A stretch of DNA of 64,000 bases, from NCBI RefSeq assembly GCF_016728505.1, contig NZ_CP068159.1, positions 1,488,001 through 1,552,000 on the forward strand, given 5' to 3'. This DNA comes from Corynebacterium riegelii (GTDB lineage: Bacteria; Actinomycetota; Actinomycetes; Mycobacteriales; Mycobacteriaceae). Below the pieces are notes generated by a model, which made no database searches, was not told the DNA's origin, and saw nothing but the letters and a program-made list of their open reading frames with translations. The position numbers and the translations under genes were made by a program. Shown piece by piece: positions 18,190 through 26,478 of this stretch. Every line of letters begins with the position of its first letter. The first letter of the stretch is position 1.

Positions 18190-19707
18190 CTAGCGCAGGC
18201 GCGACAGCACATTTTCCGCCGAGATCAGGCACATCGGCACGCCCACACCAGGCACCGTGGTGGCGCCGGCGTAGAAAAGATTGTCCAACTTCTTCGACTT
18301 GTTCGAGCCCCGCAGAAACGCGGATTGACGCAGCGTATGCGCAGGGCCGATAGAGCCGCCGGACCAGGCGTGGTAGCGCTCCGCAAAGTCAGACGGGCCC
18401 AAGGTGCGCTTGACCACAATGCGCGACTGCAGGTCCGGGATTTCGCACCACTGGGCAATCTGGTCGATGGCAGCTTGGGAGATGAGCTCGACTGCGGGGG
18501 AGGCGGTCTCGCGGTACATATCTCCGTGGCCAAGCGTCTCGCTGGCAGCCACCGGCACGAGTACGAAGAGGTTTTCGTGACCCGCCGGTGCGGTGGAAGG
18601 GTCGGTCGCGGAAGGTTTGGACACGTAAATTGAGCGCGATGCGCCAAGCGGGCGGGTCGGTGCGGGTGCGTCAAAGACAGCGTCGAAATCCTGCGACCAG
18701 TCTTGGCTAAACAGCAGGTTGTGGTGCTCGAGCTGGGGAAGCTCACCCTCGACACCAAGCATGACAAGCACCGTTCCCAGACCTGGATCGCGCGGGGCGA
18801 AGTAAGACTCGCGGTAGGTCTGCTTTGCTTTGGGCAGCAGGCGGGTTTCGGTGTGGTGGAGATCCGCGCAGGACACGGTGATATCTGCACGCAGAGGCTC
18901 CCCGCCAACCAGCTGGATACCGGTGGCACGCCGGCCCTCGGACGTGATTGCCGCGACCTCTTCACCCAAACGGAACTGCACACCGTTTTCCACCGCGAGC
19001 TGGTACAACGCGTCAACCACCGCGGCAAATCCGCCTTGCGGATACTGCACGCCCTGCACCAAATCGGTGTGGCTCATCAAGTGATACAGCGACGGCGTGC
19101 GCGCCGGATGCGAGGACAAAAACACCGCAGGATAGGTCAGCATTTGCCGCAGGCGCGTGTCCTGGAAACGGTGCGCCACAAACCGCTCCAGCGGCACAGT
19201 CAGAAACTTCGCCAGGTCCCCGGCCCGAGTGAGCAGTTGCTTATCGACGAAGCCGCGCACCGAATCAAAATTCGTATACAAAAAGCGTTCAACGGCTAGG
19301 TCGTAGGCGATGCCCGCAGACTCCAAGTAGTCGCGCAAGGCGTCGCCTGCGCCGGGTTCGATGGACTCAAACAGCTCGAAGACTTTCGGGCCAGACTCCA
19401 CGTCAATGGGGGATTGGTGTTCGGGAAAGAGCCGGTAAGCAGGCGAGAGCGGCACAAGGTCAAGCAGGTCTTCCGTGCGCTTGCCAAACAGGGAGAAGAA
19501 ATGGTCAAAAGCATCCGGCATGAGGTACCAGCTGGGGCCAGTATCAAAACGGAAACCCTCTACTGTCTCCTCGCCAACGCGCCCGCCGACGGTGTCCAGC
19601 TTTTCAACAACCGTGACACGGTAGCCCTCGCAGCCAAGGAGTGCCGCAGTGGCAAGCCCTGCGATGCCAGCGCCGATCACGATCGCAGACTGGGATTTCA
19701 CTGCCAT
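18190..19707 (-). CDS. crtI: Phytoene desaturase
   Basis: FAD-dependent desaturase that turns phytoene into neurosporene or lycopene at the membrane. The 505 residues start with the dinucleotide fold VIGAGIAGLATAALLGCEGY followed by EKLDTVGGR; near the C-terminus LDNLFYAGATTVPGVGVPM is the conserved CrtI FAD-binding signature. It is downstream of crtB with two bases between them, one operon. No crtE or lycopene elongase or cyclase is in the window, so the end product is not predictable here. Confidence 0.92.
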   Translation of the reverse strand: MAVKSQSAIVIGAGIAGLATAALLGCEGYRVTVVEKLDTVGGRVGEETVEGFRFDTGPSWYLMPDAFDHFFSLFGKRTEDLLDLVPLSPAYRLFPEHQSPIDVESGPKVFELFESIEPGAGDALRDYLESAGIAYDLAVERFLYTNFDSVRGFVDKQLLTRAGDLAKFLTVPLERFVAHRFQDTRLRQMLTYPAVFLSSHPARTPSLYHLMSHTDLVQGVQYPQGGFAAVVDALYQLAVENGVQFRLGEEVAAITSEGRRATGIQLVGGEPLRADITVSCADLHHTETRLLPKAKQTYRESYFAPRDPGLGTVLVMLGVEGELPQLEHHNLLFSQDWSQDFDAVFDAPAPTRPLGASRSIYVSKPSATDPSTAPAGHENLFVLVPVAASETLGHGDMYRETASPAVELISQAAIDQIAQWCEIPDLQSRIVVKRTLGPSDFAERYHAWSGGSIGPAHTLRQSAFLRGSNKSKKLDNLFYAGATTVPGVGVPMCLISAENVLSRLR

Positions 19708-19709
19708 GG

Positions 19710-20552
19710 TTACCGTGTACCTCCTCGCGCAAGCGCCTTGGCGGTAATGCGCAGCTTATGGGTGGTGGGGACGCTGATGCGGGTGGCGGCCAGTTCCTCG
19801 ACCGGGGTTGCATCAGCGATATCGGTGAGCTCTTCAAATAGGCCGGAAGCGGCAGCAACCGCGGTGCGTGGGGATCGCGGCAACAGCGGGATCGCACGGT
19901 TAGCGTGAGCGAGCTCTTCGCGGATCTCGGCCACGATCTGGTCTTTCTTCTCTGCCGTCAGCTCGTAGTACACGCGGCCCAACCTGTCACGATCCTCACC
20001 AAAATCCCTCAGAAAGTTCACCTTCTGAAAGGCAGCGCCAAGCGCACGTGCCCCGGATTCGAGGGTGGAGCGGGTGGAGGGGGTGACGTTGGCGTCGATA
20101 AGAAAAGCCTCCAAGCACAGCAAACCAATCACCTCAGCGGAACCGTAGACGTAGGCATCTACATCGCTTGCGGTGTAGACAGTTCGAGTGAGGTCACTGC
20201 GCATGGAAGCGAAGAAGGACTCGACGTACTCCCGGGTGAAGTTGCAGCGCCGCGCCGTGTTTGCGTAAGCGTGAACAATCGGATCCGTATGGAAACGGAT
20301 GTGTGGTGCGGCAAGGATCTGCGCCTCATATGCGTCGAGGGCTGCAGCCGGGTCGGCGGCTGCAGCGAGTGCGGTGCCATCCACAATCTCATCCGCAATG
20401 CGCACCATGGCGTACAAATTGCGAATATCCCGACGTATCGGCGCCGCTAGCAGGCGTGTGGAAAGCGAAAAGCTCGTAGAGTACCTGGCGATCACCTGTG
20501 CGGCTGCGTGGTCACACATGTGGTCATAACGCTGCAGGTAAGACGTGCTCAT
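19710..20552 (-). CDS. crtB: Phytoene synthase
   Basis: Joins two geranylgeranyl diphosphates to phytoene. The 280-residue protein has both Asp-rich motifs of the squalene/phytoene synthase family: RIADEIVDG (about 52-60) and NFLRDFGEDRDRLGRVYY (about 175-192). The start ATG at 20552 lies inside a 14-bp tandem repeat (20548-20589) that also covers the stop of the SGNH hydrolase gene. First gene of the crtB-crtI pair. Confidence 0.9.
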   Translation of the reverse strand: MSTSYLQRYDHMCDHAAAQVIARYSTSFSLSTRLLAAPIRRDIRNLYAMVRIADEIVDGTALAAAADPAAALDAYEAQILAAPHIRFHTDPIVHAYANTARRCNFTREYVESFFASMRSDLTRTVYTASDVDAYVYGSAEVIGLLCLEAFLIDANVTPSTRSTLESGARALGAAFQKVNFLRDFGEDRDRLGRVYYELTAEKKDQIVAEIREELAHANRAIPLLPRSPRTAVAAASGLFEELTDIADATPVEELAATRISVPTTHKLRITAKALARGGTR

Positions 20553-20589
20553 TTACGCAACCTCATTTACGTAACCTCATTTACACAAC
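20548..20589. repeat. 14-bp tandem repeat, three units, at crtB start
   Basis: Three units of CTCATTTACGYAAC (20548-20561, 20562-20575, 20576-20589; the last reads ACACAAC at its end). On the minus strand each unit contains TAAATGAG, so a stop and a start codon overlap in each. Only the last ATG is in frame with crtB; the first unit holds the stop of the upstream hydrolase gene. Confidence 0.85.
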
Positions 20590-21444
20590 CTTGGCCAGCT
20601 CCTGCGCAACAAACCCGGAGCCGGCACGCGAAGGGTGGTACGGCATGTTGTAGTGGGTGGTGGTGGTATCTACCAGGCCGGAAACCCAACGCTCACTATC
20701 CCTTGCGCAGGTGTTGTGGCTTGCGGAAGCCGTCTTAATGTCTACAAACGTCGCACCGATTTCACGGGCCGCGCGCTCCTGGAAATTGCGAGTGTTGTTT
20801 TCCACCTGCTGCAGCAGCGGCACCGTGATACCCAGCGGCGCGTTGGGAACCACGTTTATCAGGCAGAAGCGCTGCGCACCGTTTGGCTCAGACATGGCGA
20901 GCATGCCCGCAATGATGATTTTGGTGTGTGGTGCGACCTCACGAATTTTCGCCGCCGCTGCGTGCATGTCCGCAACGTAGCGGTCCCCAATACGCCCGAA
21001 ATCAAAACCGGTGCCAGAGGCACGCGTGTTGCTGGGCCAGTGGTTGTTAAAACCAACAGCGAGCACCACGCTGCGGGTATGCGGGTTGATGTCTCCGCGC
21101 GCAATGGCTTTTTGCACCATGCCGATACTGGACCAGGACGTCAGGCCAGCGCACGACCAGTCCGCCACATTCAGGCCCGTGCGGGCAGCCAGCTGACGAG
21201 GGTAGTTGTCAGGGCTTTGCAGGCACGCGCCGTTTGAGGGGTAGTCAGCCAGAAACGAGGAGCCATCTGCGCCGGGGATCTTCGCCGCCCAGTGGCGCTG
21301 ATTGTCTGGGTTGGCTGCATACGAGTCGCCGATGACGACAACGTTGCCGGCCGGCTGGGCCATCGCTACCGGCGCGGCACCTAAACTGACCGCACCAAGA
21401 GACAGGAAAGCAGCAAAACCCTGGAGCAAACCTCGAAGACGCAT
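20581..21444 (-). CDS. Secreted SGNH/GDSL hydrolase
   Basis: A 287-residue exported esterase/lipase-type hydrolase. An N-terminal signal peptide (MRLRGLLQGFAAFLSLG, then AAPVAMAQPA) is followed by VVVIGDSYAAN with the nucleophile Ser; AVGFNNHWPSN takes the place of the G/N blocks, and THYNMPYHPSRAG near the end supplies the catalytic His. Several Cys residues suggest disulfides outside the cell. The start is ATG 21444, set by -10 TAACCT (21452-21457) seven bases upstream; longer starts are rejected because they destroy the signal peptide. Substrate unknown. Confidence 0.85.
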   Translation of the reverse strand: MRLRGLLQGFAAFLSLGAVSLGAAPVAMAQPAGNVVVIGDSYAANPDNQRHWAAKIPGADGSSFLADYPSNGACLQSPDNYPRQLAARTGLNVADWSCAGLTSWSSIGMVQKAIARGDINPHTRSVVLAVGFNNHWPSNTRASGTGFDFGRIGDRYVADMHAAAAKIREVAPHTKIIIAGMLAMSEPNGAQRFCLINVVPNAPLGITVPLLQQVENNTRNFQERAAREIGATFVDIKTASASHNTCARDSERWVSGLVDTTTTHYNMPYHPSRAGSGFVAQELAKVV

Positions 21445-21475
21445 AAACGTTAGGTTACATTGAGCTGCCCACTTG

Positions 21476-22453
21476 CTAGAAGTCGCCCACAACGTGCAGC
21501 GTTACCGGCGCCGCGCTAAACCGGTAGGTTCCCGGCAGCGGGTCTACCGTAGCGATGATTTCATTCGCCAAATCCACAGACCCATCCAGCTGAATATGGG
21601 TCTCATCCGCTTCAAAAATGGCACCTGGGGCCAGCAGCACCCAGACGTTGTTACGCACCAGCGCAAACCTGCGGCCAAACCTGAGCCGGTAGCGCGCCGC
21701 ACGGATCAACGCCTTGGAGGCGTTGACATCAAGATCAATGCGGCCGGTGGCATCCACATCTAAAATCTTTGCCTCCACCGCACCAAGGGAGGAACCCTCG
21801 CGCAAGGTTGCAGCCTCTACGAGCTTGCGTATCGACGCCATGCCCAACACACTTCCCCTTTCCCCATCACCAACCCCAAGAGGCAGTTGTTCCGTGAGTA
21901 CTTGGGCAAACGCAGCGACATCCCAACACAGCGCTGCCTCCAACTCATCCGGAGTCACCCACAGCGCCTGAGTAAAACGAACGATGCCAGTCGGCGGGTC
22001 AATATGGCCCAACACCGGATCCGTAATAAAGAGAAACCCGCCCGGCAAGTTCCTCGCGGTGAAGTGGTGACCCGGCGCGATGTCATTGCCGCTACGCCAC
22101 ACGGAAGCCACCATTGTTGCTAGCTGCTCCGCGGGCCAGGCAAAGGGAACAGGACCCGAGTGCGGCACGCGCATAGTTAATTCCGTCTGTGTGCCCGCAA
22201 CGGGAACGGAAGAACGCACCCGTGAAAGCCCGAACGTGACGTACAAGTAGTGGGGGACAGGACCCTCCACCAGGTACGCCCGAACTTCTAGCTCATCAAA
22301 CGCAAACATGAACGGCTCAGGCGCTTGGCTGAGATCTGAGCTGAGATCTGAGCTGAAATCTTGAGTGCGTGCTGCAATGTGCGCACTGATTGCGTCTCCA
22401 CCAAGGCGCGGGGCGTGGAACATCCGCTCCGCAAACTCACGAAACCACGACAC
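21476..22453 (-). CDS. Suppressor of fused (SUFU) domain protein
   Basis: A 325-residue cytoplasmic protein. The central region (FAFDELEVRAYLVEGPVPHY, WPAEQLATMVASVWRSGN, PGHHFTARNLP, FTQALWVTPDELEAAL) matches bacterial SUFU-domain proteins, whose role is unknown. The C-terminal about 130 residues are not recognised. GTG 22453 is chosen as start because TAGATT (22461-22466) lies seven bases upstream; a later ATG (22423) is possible. An in-frame 12-bp tandem duplication (22331-22354) encodes a repeated SSDL. Confidence 0.7.
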   Translation of the reverse strand: MSWFREFAERMFHAPRLGGDAISAHIAARTQDFSSDLSSDLSQAPEPFMFAFDELEVRAYLVEGPVPHYLYVTFGLSRVRSSVPVAGTQTELTMRVPHSGPVPFAWPAEQLATMVASVWRSGNDIAPGHHFTARNLPGGFLFITDPVLGHIDPPTGIVRFTQALWVTPDELEAALCWDVAAFAQVLTEQLPLGVGDGERGSVLGMASIRKLVEAATLREGSSLGAVEAKILDVDATGRIDLDVNASKALIRAARYRLRFGRRFALVRNNVWVLLAPGAIFEADETHIQLDGSVDLANEIIATVDPLPGTYRFSAAPVTLHVVGDF

Positions 22454-22496
22454 AAATAACAATCTACGGGAACTAAAACATTGAAACTGACGTTAT

Positions 22497-22532
22497 TGAC
22501 AGTGACACTAAAAGTGACACGAGAAGTGACAC
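22497..22532. promoter_or_regulatory. Promoter region with three AGTGACAC direct repeats
   Basis: AGTGACAC occurs at 22501-22508, 22513-22520 and 22525-22532, an exact 12-bp period, directly behind TTGACA (22497-22502), which overlaps the first repeat. The cluster lies 36 bp before the start of the BI-1 family gene. It looks like an operator or activator site; no protein can be named. Confidence 0.45.
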
Positions 22533-22567
22533 GTGAAAGCGATATGTAAAAGAAAGGACAGGGTTAC

Positions 22568-23377
22568 GTGAAAAGCTCGAACCCCGTGCTGAAAAACCTG
22601 CCGGGCGCCCAGGGGGCGCAGGGCTACCAGGACTATCAGGGTTACCAGGACTACCAGGGGATCCAGACCCTGCCACAGTCTGAGCGCCCGATGACCGTGG
22701 ACGATGTGATTACCAAGACCGGCATCACGCTTGCCGTGATCGTGCTTGGCGCTCTGATTTCCTTCGGTCTGTTTGCCAGTGGCAATGACGCCGCCGGCAC
22801 GATCGCAACTGCTGTCGGCGGTGTTGGCGCCTTCATCGTGGTGATGGTGCACTCCTTTGGCCGCAAGTACGGCTCGAAGACGCTGACCTTGATCTACGCC
22901 ATTCTTGAAGGCCTGTTCCTTGGTGGCTTCTCCCTGCTGATCACTGGCGCCTTCAGCGTTGGCGGATCTGATGCGGGCTCGCTCATTGGTCAGGCAGTGA
23001 TTGGCACCATCGGCGTGTTCATCGGCATGCTGTTTGTCTACCGTACCGGCGCCATCCGTGTGACCCCACGCTTCACTCGGCTACTGACCGGTGCCATTTT
23101 CGGTGTGTTTTTCCTGGCGCTGGGCAACCTGTTGCTGTTCCTGTTCACCGGCATGTCCCCGCTGCGCGGCGGCGGCACCCTGTCAATCGTGTTCGGTCTG
23201 GTGTGCGTGGTGCTCGCAGCACTCGCATTCCTGCAGGACTTTGACCAGGTGGACAAGCTGGTCCGCATCGGCGCACCGGAGCAGGCAGCATGGGGCGCAG
23301 CCCTGGGCCTGGCTGTGACGCTGGTGTGGCTCTACACTGAGATCCTTCGCCTGCTGGCCATCTTTAATGACCGCTAG
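22568..23377 (+). CDS. Bax inhibitor-1 / YccA family membrane protein
   Basis: A 269-residue protein with seven hydrophobic segments after a hydrophilic N-terminus of about 50 residues. The membrane part has the UPF0005/BI-1 character (FVYRTGAIRVTPRF, LAFLQDFDQVDKLV near the end with its conserved Asp). Function in bacteria is unclear; calcium leak activity is known for some members. The N-terminus repeats GYQDYQ twice in a Gly/Gln/Tyr-rich stretch. The start GTG 22568 has AAAGGA at a suitable distance. A strong hairpin terminator follows at 23397. Confidence 0.85.
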   Translation: MKSSNPVLKNLPGAQGAQGYQDYQGYQDYQGIQTLPQSERPMTVDDVITKTGITLAVIVLGALISFGLFASGNDAAGTIATAVGGVGAFIVVMVHSFGRKYGSKTLTLIYAILEGLFLGGFSLLITGAFSVGGSDAGSLIGQAVIGTIGVFIGMLFVYRTGAIRVTPRFTRLLTGAIFGVFFLALGNLLLFLFTGMSPLRGGGTLSIVFGLVCVVLAALAFLQDFDQVDKLVRIGAPEQAAWGAALGLAVTLVWLYTEILRLLAIFNDR

Positions 23378-23396
23378 CTAAAACGGGGATACGACA

Positions 23397-23442
23397 AAAG
23401 CCCCGCACCTTCAGATTGTGAACTGAAGTGGTGCGGGGCTTT
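23397..23442. terminator. Bidirectional intrinsic terminator
   Basis: AAAGCCCCGCACC and TTCAG on the left pair with CTGAA and GGTGCGGGGCTTT on the right around a short loop, with a two-base bulge. A-rich and T-rich flanks serve both directions, so it ends the BI-1 gene and the convergent lipoprotein gene. Confidence 0.85.
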
Positions 23443-23452
23443 CGCTTTGCGT

Positions 23453-23995
23453 TTAGTAGTTCGACTCCGGGTTTACCGACTGGCCGTCAACGCTGATGGT
23501 GCTGAAGACAACCTCACCATCGACGTCCTGCGGAGCGCCCAGCACTACGCTGACGCCCTCAACAACGCGATCCGGATCAACAGTGACGCGGGTAGCGGTG
23601 CCGGACGCGCCGTTAGCGGTCCACTCGTCCCAGACGATGTCCTCGAGGCGCTCCTTGCCACCCTCGCAGTCCAGGTTCAGTGCAGCCGGGCGCTGCAGGC
23701 CGGTCACGCCGCAGTTGTTCAGCAGCGGCGTAGCGTCAGCGCCAGCGGTCACGGTGGTGGTGGAGGCTGCGGTAGCGGTTGCCTGCGCTGCAGAAGCGTC
23801 AGCCACGTTGGTTGCGTCAGCAGTCTTGGCTGCGCCGGTGCTGCCGGAGGAAGCCAAGGAGTCAGCGCTCTGGCTCATTGCCGTGTCTACCTTCTGATCA
23901 GAAGGGTTCTCATTCGGCGGGGAGCAAGCAGTGATAGCAAGAGCAGCAATTGCGGCAATGCCAGCTGCGGCGATACGGGAAGGTGAGGAAGTCAC
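23453..23995 (-). CDS. Putative lipoprotein, function unknown
   Basis: 180 residues. A lipoprotein signal peptide with lipobox LAITAC puts the modified Cys at residue 24. A low-complexity Ala/Thr/Ser linker (about 40-80) follows, then a small domain with two Cys (NNCGVTGLQ and LDCEGG) that probably form a disulfide on the outer face of the membrane. I do not recognise the domain. Its own transcript is likely: greA lies upstream on the same strand but 55 bp away. Confidence 0.75.
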   Translation of the reverse strand: MTSSPSRIAAAGIAAIAALAITACSPPNENPSDQKVDTAMSQSADSLASSGSTGAAKTADATNVADASAAQATATAASTTTVTAGADATPLLNNCGVTGLQRPAALNLDCEGGKERLEDIVWDEWTANGASGTATRVTVDPDRVVEGVSVVLGAPQDVDGEVVFSTISVDGQSVNPESNY

Positions 23996-24050
23996 GGGTT
24001 ACATCCTTAAGTGTTGAAAGCAGTCGAGTGAGATGCTTTGTACTTCTTAC

Positions 24051-24572
24051 TTACTTCTTACGCGGGGTAGAAGCCTTAACCGAATCATAAGGCTCCGCGG
24101 AGATAATCGTCACCGAAATCTCGCGACCATTTGGTGCGGTGTAGGTGCGCGTCTCTCCCTCAGATGCGCCGACAACGGCAGCGCCCAGCGGAGAGTTCTC
24201 CGAATAGGTCTCAAGATCCTTGTTGCCAGTGGAGGCAGCGCGGGTACCAATGAGGAAGGTTTCCTTATCGTCCTCATCACCGTTGTAGTAGACGTGGACA
24301 ACGGAACCGACGTGGGCAACGCCCTCAACAATGCCGGTGCGCTCAGTGGTGGAGTTAGCTAGGAGCTCAGAGATCTGCTTAATGCGAGCCTCTTCTTGAT
24401 CCTGCTGTTCACGCGCAGCGTCGTAGCCCGCGTTCTCCTTCAAGTCGCCCTCTTCGCGGCGCTCGTTGATCTCGGCCGCGATGACCGGACGGTTATCAAT
24501 CAGCTGCTGAAGCTCGGTCTCCAGCTTCGCCTTCATCTCAGGAGTGATGTACTGCTGTTGGGTCTCAGCCAT
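24051..24572 (-). CDS. greA: Transcription elongation factor GreA
   Basis: Rescues backtracked RNA polymerase by stimulating transcript cleavage. The 173 residues comprise the N-terminal coiled coil, whose tip has ERREEGDLKENAGYDAAREQQ with the catalytic acidic pair D/E, and the FKBP-like C-terminal domain (SPLGAAVVGASEGETRTY). Normal length for actinobacterial GreA. Confidence 0.95.
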   Translation of the reverse strand: MAETQQQYITPEMKAKLETELQQLIDNRPVIAAEINERREEGDLKENAGYDAAREQQDQEEARIKQISELLANSTTERTGIVEGVAHVGSVVHVYYNGDEDDKETFLIGTRAASTGNKDLETYSENSPLGAAVVGASEGETRTYTAPNGREISVTIISAEPYDSVKASTPRKK

Positions 24573-24661
24573 AAGTCCACTACCTTCCCTTTTACTTCGG
24601 GCCCTTTTACCTCGGGTTTACCTCATAGTTGCAGGGCGCAAGCTTAACACGGCAGGCGCCA

Positions 24662-25162
24662 CTATCTGGCACCAAGGTGCGCAGACTGTGGGTCCAGATA
24701 TGACGGCAGGTCATAAGAACAGCCGTAGACCCTTCCATCTGCTAGCCGCCCGCGAGTGGGCAGCTCCACCTCGAAGCGCAGCACATCCTCCCCGCCAGCA
24801 GGAATTACAAACTCGCGGCGTCCAACCTCTGCATGGTCATAATCCACCGCTTGGATGATGCAGTACGCATCCTCATCGGTCTTCTTGCGGGTCACGTCCA
24901 CCCACACACGTGCGGTGTCATCGCTCACACGCTCTTCACCAACAACCTCGGCGCTGATGGGACGAGACTGGCTGCGATAGATTGCCTGGCCAGCAACGAC
25001 CAGGGTGAACGCCACCAGTACAACAGCCACGATGACAATGATCTTGCCGCTGACAGTGGTGCCTTGCTGCCGCTGTTTTTCAGTAGCAGCGCCATAACGG
25101 GGGCGCTGCTTCGGAGAGTTTGCAGATGCGTTCGGCGCTTGCGGCACGGCGTTCAACCTCAC
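24662..25162 (-). CDS. DUF4307 membrane protein
   Basis: 166 residues: a hydrophilic N-terminus with RYG, a single membrane segment at about 41-62 (IIVIVAVVLVAFTLVVAG), and an extracytoplasmic domain with two Cys (AYCIIQAVDY, VYGCSY). This matches the actinobacterial DUF4307 family, function unknown, which lies next to mca in related genomes. The start is uncertain: GTG 25162 is the longest, GTG 25147 an alternative. Confidence 0.75.
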   Translation of the reverse strand: MRLNAVPQAPNASANSPKQRPRYGAATEKQRQQGTTVSGKIIVIVAVVLVAFTLVVAGQAIYRSQSRPISAEVVGEERVSDDTARVWVDVTRKKTDEDAYCIIQAVDYDHAEVGRREFVIPAGGEDVLRFEVELPTRGRLADGRVYGCSYDLPSYLDPQSAHLGAR

Positions 25163-25259
25163 TTCACTTCGATGACCCCCACAGGGAGATGTACTCGATC
25201 GTACTAATATGGTCGGTTGTTATTGCATGACCCCCTTCCAGGAAAGTTGGATCAAAACA

Positions 25260-26135
25260 GTGACAGGTTTGCGCCTTATGGCCATCCACGCCCACCCGGA
25301 CGATGAATCGTCCAAGGGTGCAGCAACTATGGCTAAGTACGCTGCGGAGGGACACCGTGTCAAGGTAGTAACGTGTACTGACGGTCGCCGCGGCGATATT
25401 CTCAATCCCGCGATGGACCGCCCTGGCGTGTTGGAAAACATTGTCGCGGTTCGTGAGCAGGAGATGGCTCAGGCAGTGGATGCGCTTGGCGTTGAGCACG
25501 AGTGGATGGGGTATGAGGATTCCGGCTTGCCTCAGGGCGACCCGCTGCCGCCGCTGCCGGAAGGGTGCTTTGCGGTGCAGCCGGTTGAGGAGGTTGCGGG
25601 AAAGCTCGTGGCGTCGATACGCAGCTTCAAGCCCCATGTGCTGATTACTTACGACGAAAATGGCGGCTACCCCCACCCTGACCACCTGATGGTGCACGCG
25701 ATTTCCATGGTTGCTTGGGAACGAGCGGGAGATCCCGCCTTCGCCCCGGAAGCAGGGGAGCCATGGACGCCGATGAAGATGTACTACAGCCACGGTTTCA
25801 TCCTGAAGCGCATGGAGCTTCTGCACGACCTGCTGGTGGAGCGGGGCGAGGTCAGCCCATATGGGCTGATGATTAAGCGTTGGAAGGAAAACGAGGCCGA
25901 CATCATGGAGCGGGTAACCACCCGCGTTGCATGCGCCGACTACTTCGAACAGCGCGCCCAGGCGCTGACTGCGCATGCGACGCAGATCGATCCGGCCGGC
26001 GCGTTTTTGGCAAGCCCTGTTGCAGATCAGCAGCGTGTGTGGCCGACCGAAGAGTTTGAGCTGGCCCAAACCCGCGTTGAAGTCACGTTGCCAGAGCACG
26101 ACCTGTTTGAGGGCATTATAGAGGGAACCAAGTAA
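25260..26135 (+). CDS. mca: Mycothiol S-conjugate amidase
   Basis: Zn-dependent amidase that cleaves mycothiol conjugates so that the mercapturic acid can be exported; part of the thiol detoxification of actinobacteria. The 291 residues contain MAIHAHPDDESSKGA near the N-terminus (zinc ligands His/Asp), YDENGGYPHPDHLM, and the C-terminal WPTEEFELAQTRV. The start GTG 25260 gives the usual TGLRLMAIHAH N-terminus; starts at 25209 and 25227 are possible but add unconserved residues. -10 candidates (TACTAA/TAATAT) lie at 25203-25210. Confidence 0.9.
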   Translation: MTGLRLMAIHAHPDDESSKGAATMAKYAAEGHRVKVVTCTDGRRGDILNPAMDRPGVLENIVAVREQEMAQAVDALGVEHEWMGYEDSGLPQGDPLPPLPEGCFAVQPVEEVAGKLVASIRSFKPHVLITYDENGGYPHPDHLMVHAISMVAWERAGDPAFAPEAGEPWTPMKMYYSHGFILKRMELLHDLLVERGEVSPYGLMIKRWKENEADIMERVTTRVACADYFEQRAQALTAHATQIDPAGAFLASPVADQQRVWPTEEFELAQTRVEVTLPEHDLFEGIIEGTK

Positions 26136-26137
26136 CA

Positions 26138-26443
26138 ATGACTGATTTTTCTTTTGCTGAGCCTTCGTTTGCTGAGCTTTCGTACGTAGTCGCCCAGGCA
26201 CCGCCGGAAACGCCGCGGGGCCCTGACTTTGGCAAGGCCCAGCCGACAGGCCTGCTGCTAATCGTGGTCCTTGGTGTTGCCGTCATCGCCTTGGGTTGGG
26301 CGTTTCACCGCAGGTTCTCGCGCTTCAACCGTCGTCGCGCGTTTGCGGAGATGCACGGTATTGATCCATTTGATGAGAAGGCCCTGGATGCGGCGATGGA
26401 GGAAGCCGGCGTGCTGGATCGCCGCCGCAAGCGGTTCATCTAA
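26138..26443 (+). CDS. Small membrane protein downstream of mca
   Basis: 101 residues with one membrane segment (about 38-55, LLLIVVLGVAVIALGWAF) followed by a basic stretch and a conserved-looking tail (FAEMHGIDPFDEKALDAAMEEAG). It starts two bases after the mca stop and is certainly co-transcribed. The same order is found in mycobacteria. Function unknown. Confidence 0.8.
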   Translation: MTDFSFAEPSFAELSYVVAQAPPETPRGPDFGKAQPTGLLLIVVLGVAVIALGWAFHRRFSRFNRRRAFAEMHGIDPFDEKALDAAMEEAGVLDRRRKRFI

Positions 26444-26478
26444 GTGTGCAGTTGTTGGGCGCGGGTAGAGTGAGTTTT

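Noticed and set aside
22501..22532. AGTGACAC repeats as a CRISPR array
   Set aside because: Units are eight bases with four-base spacers, only three copies, no cas genes in the window.
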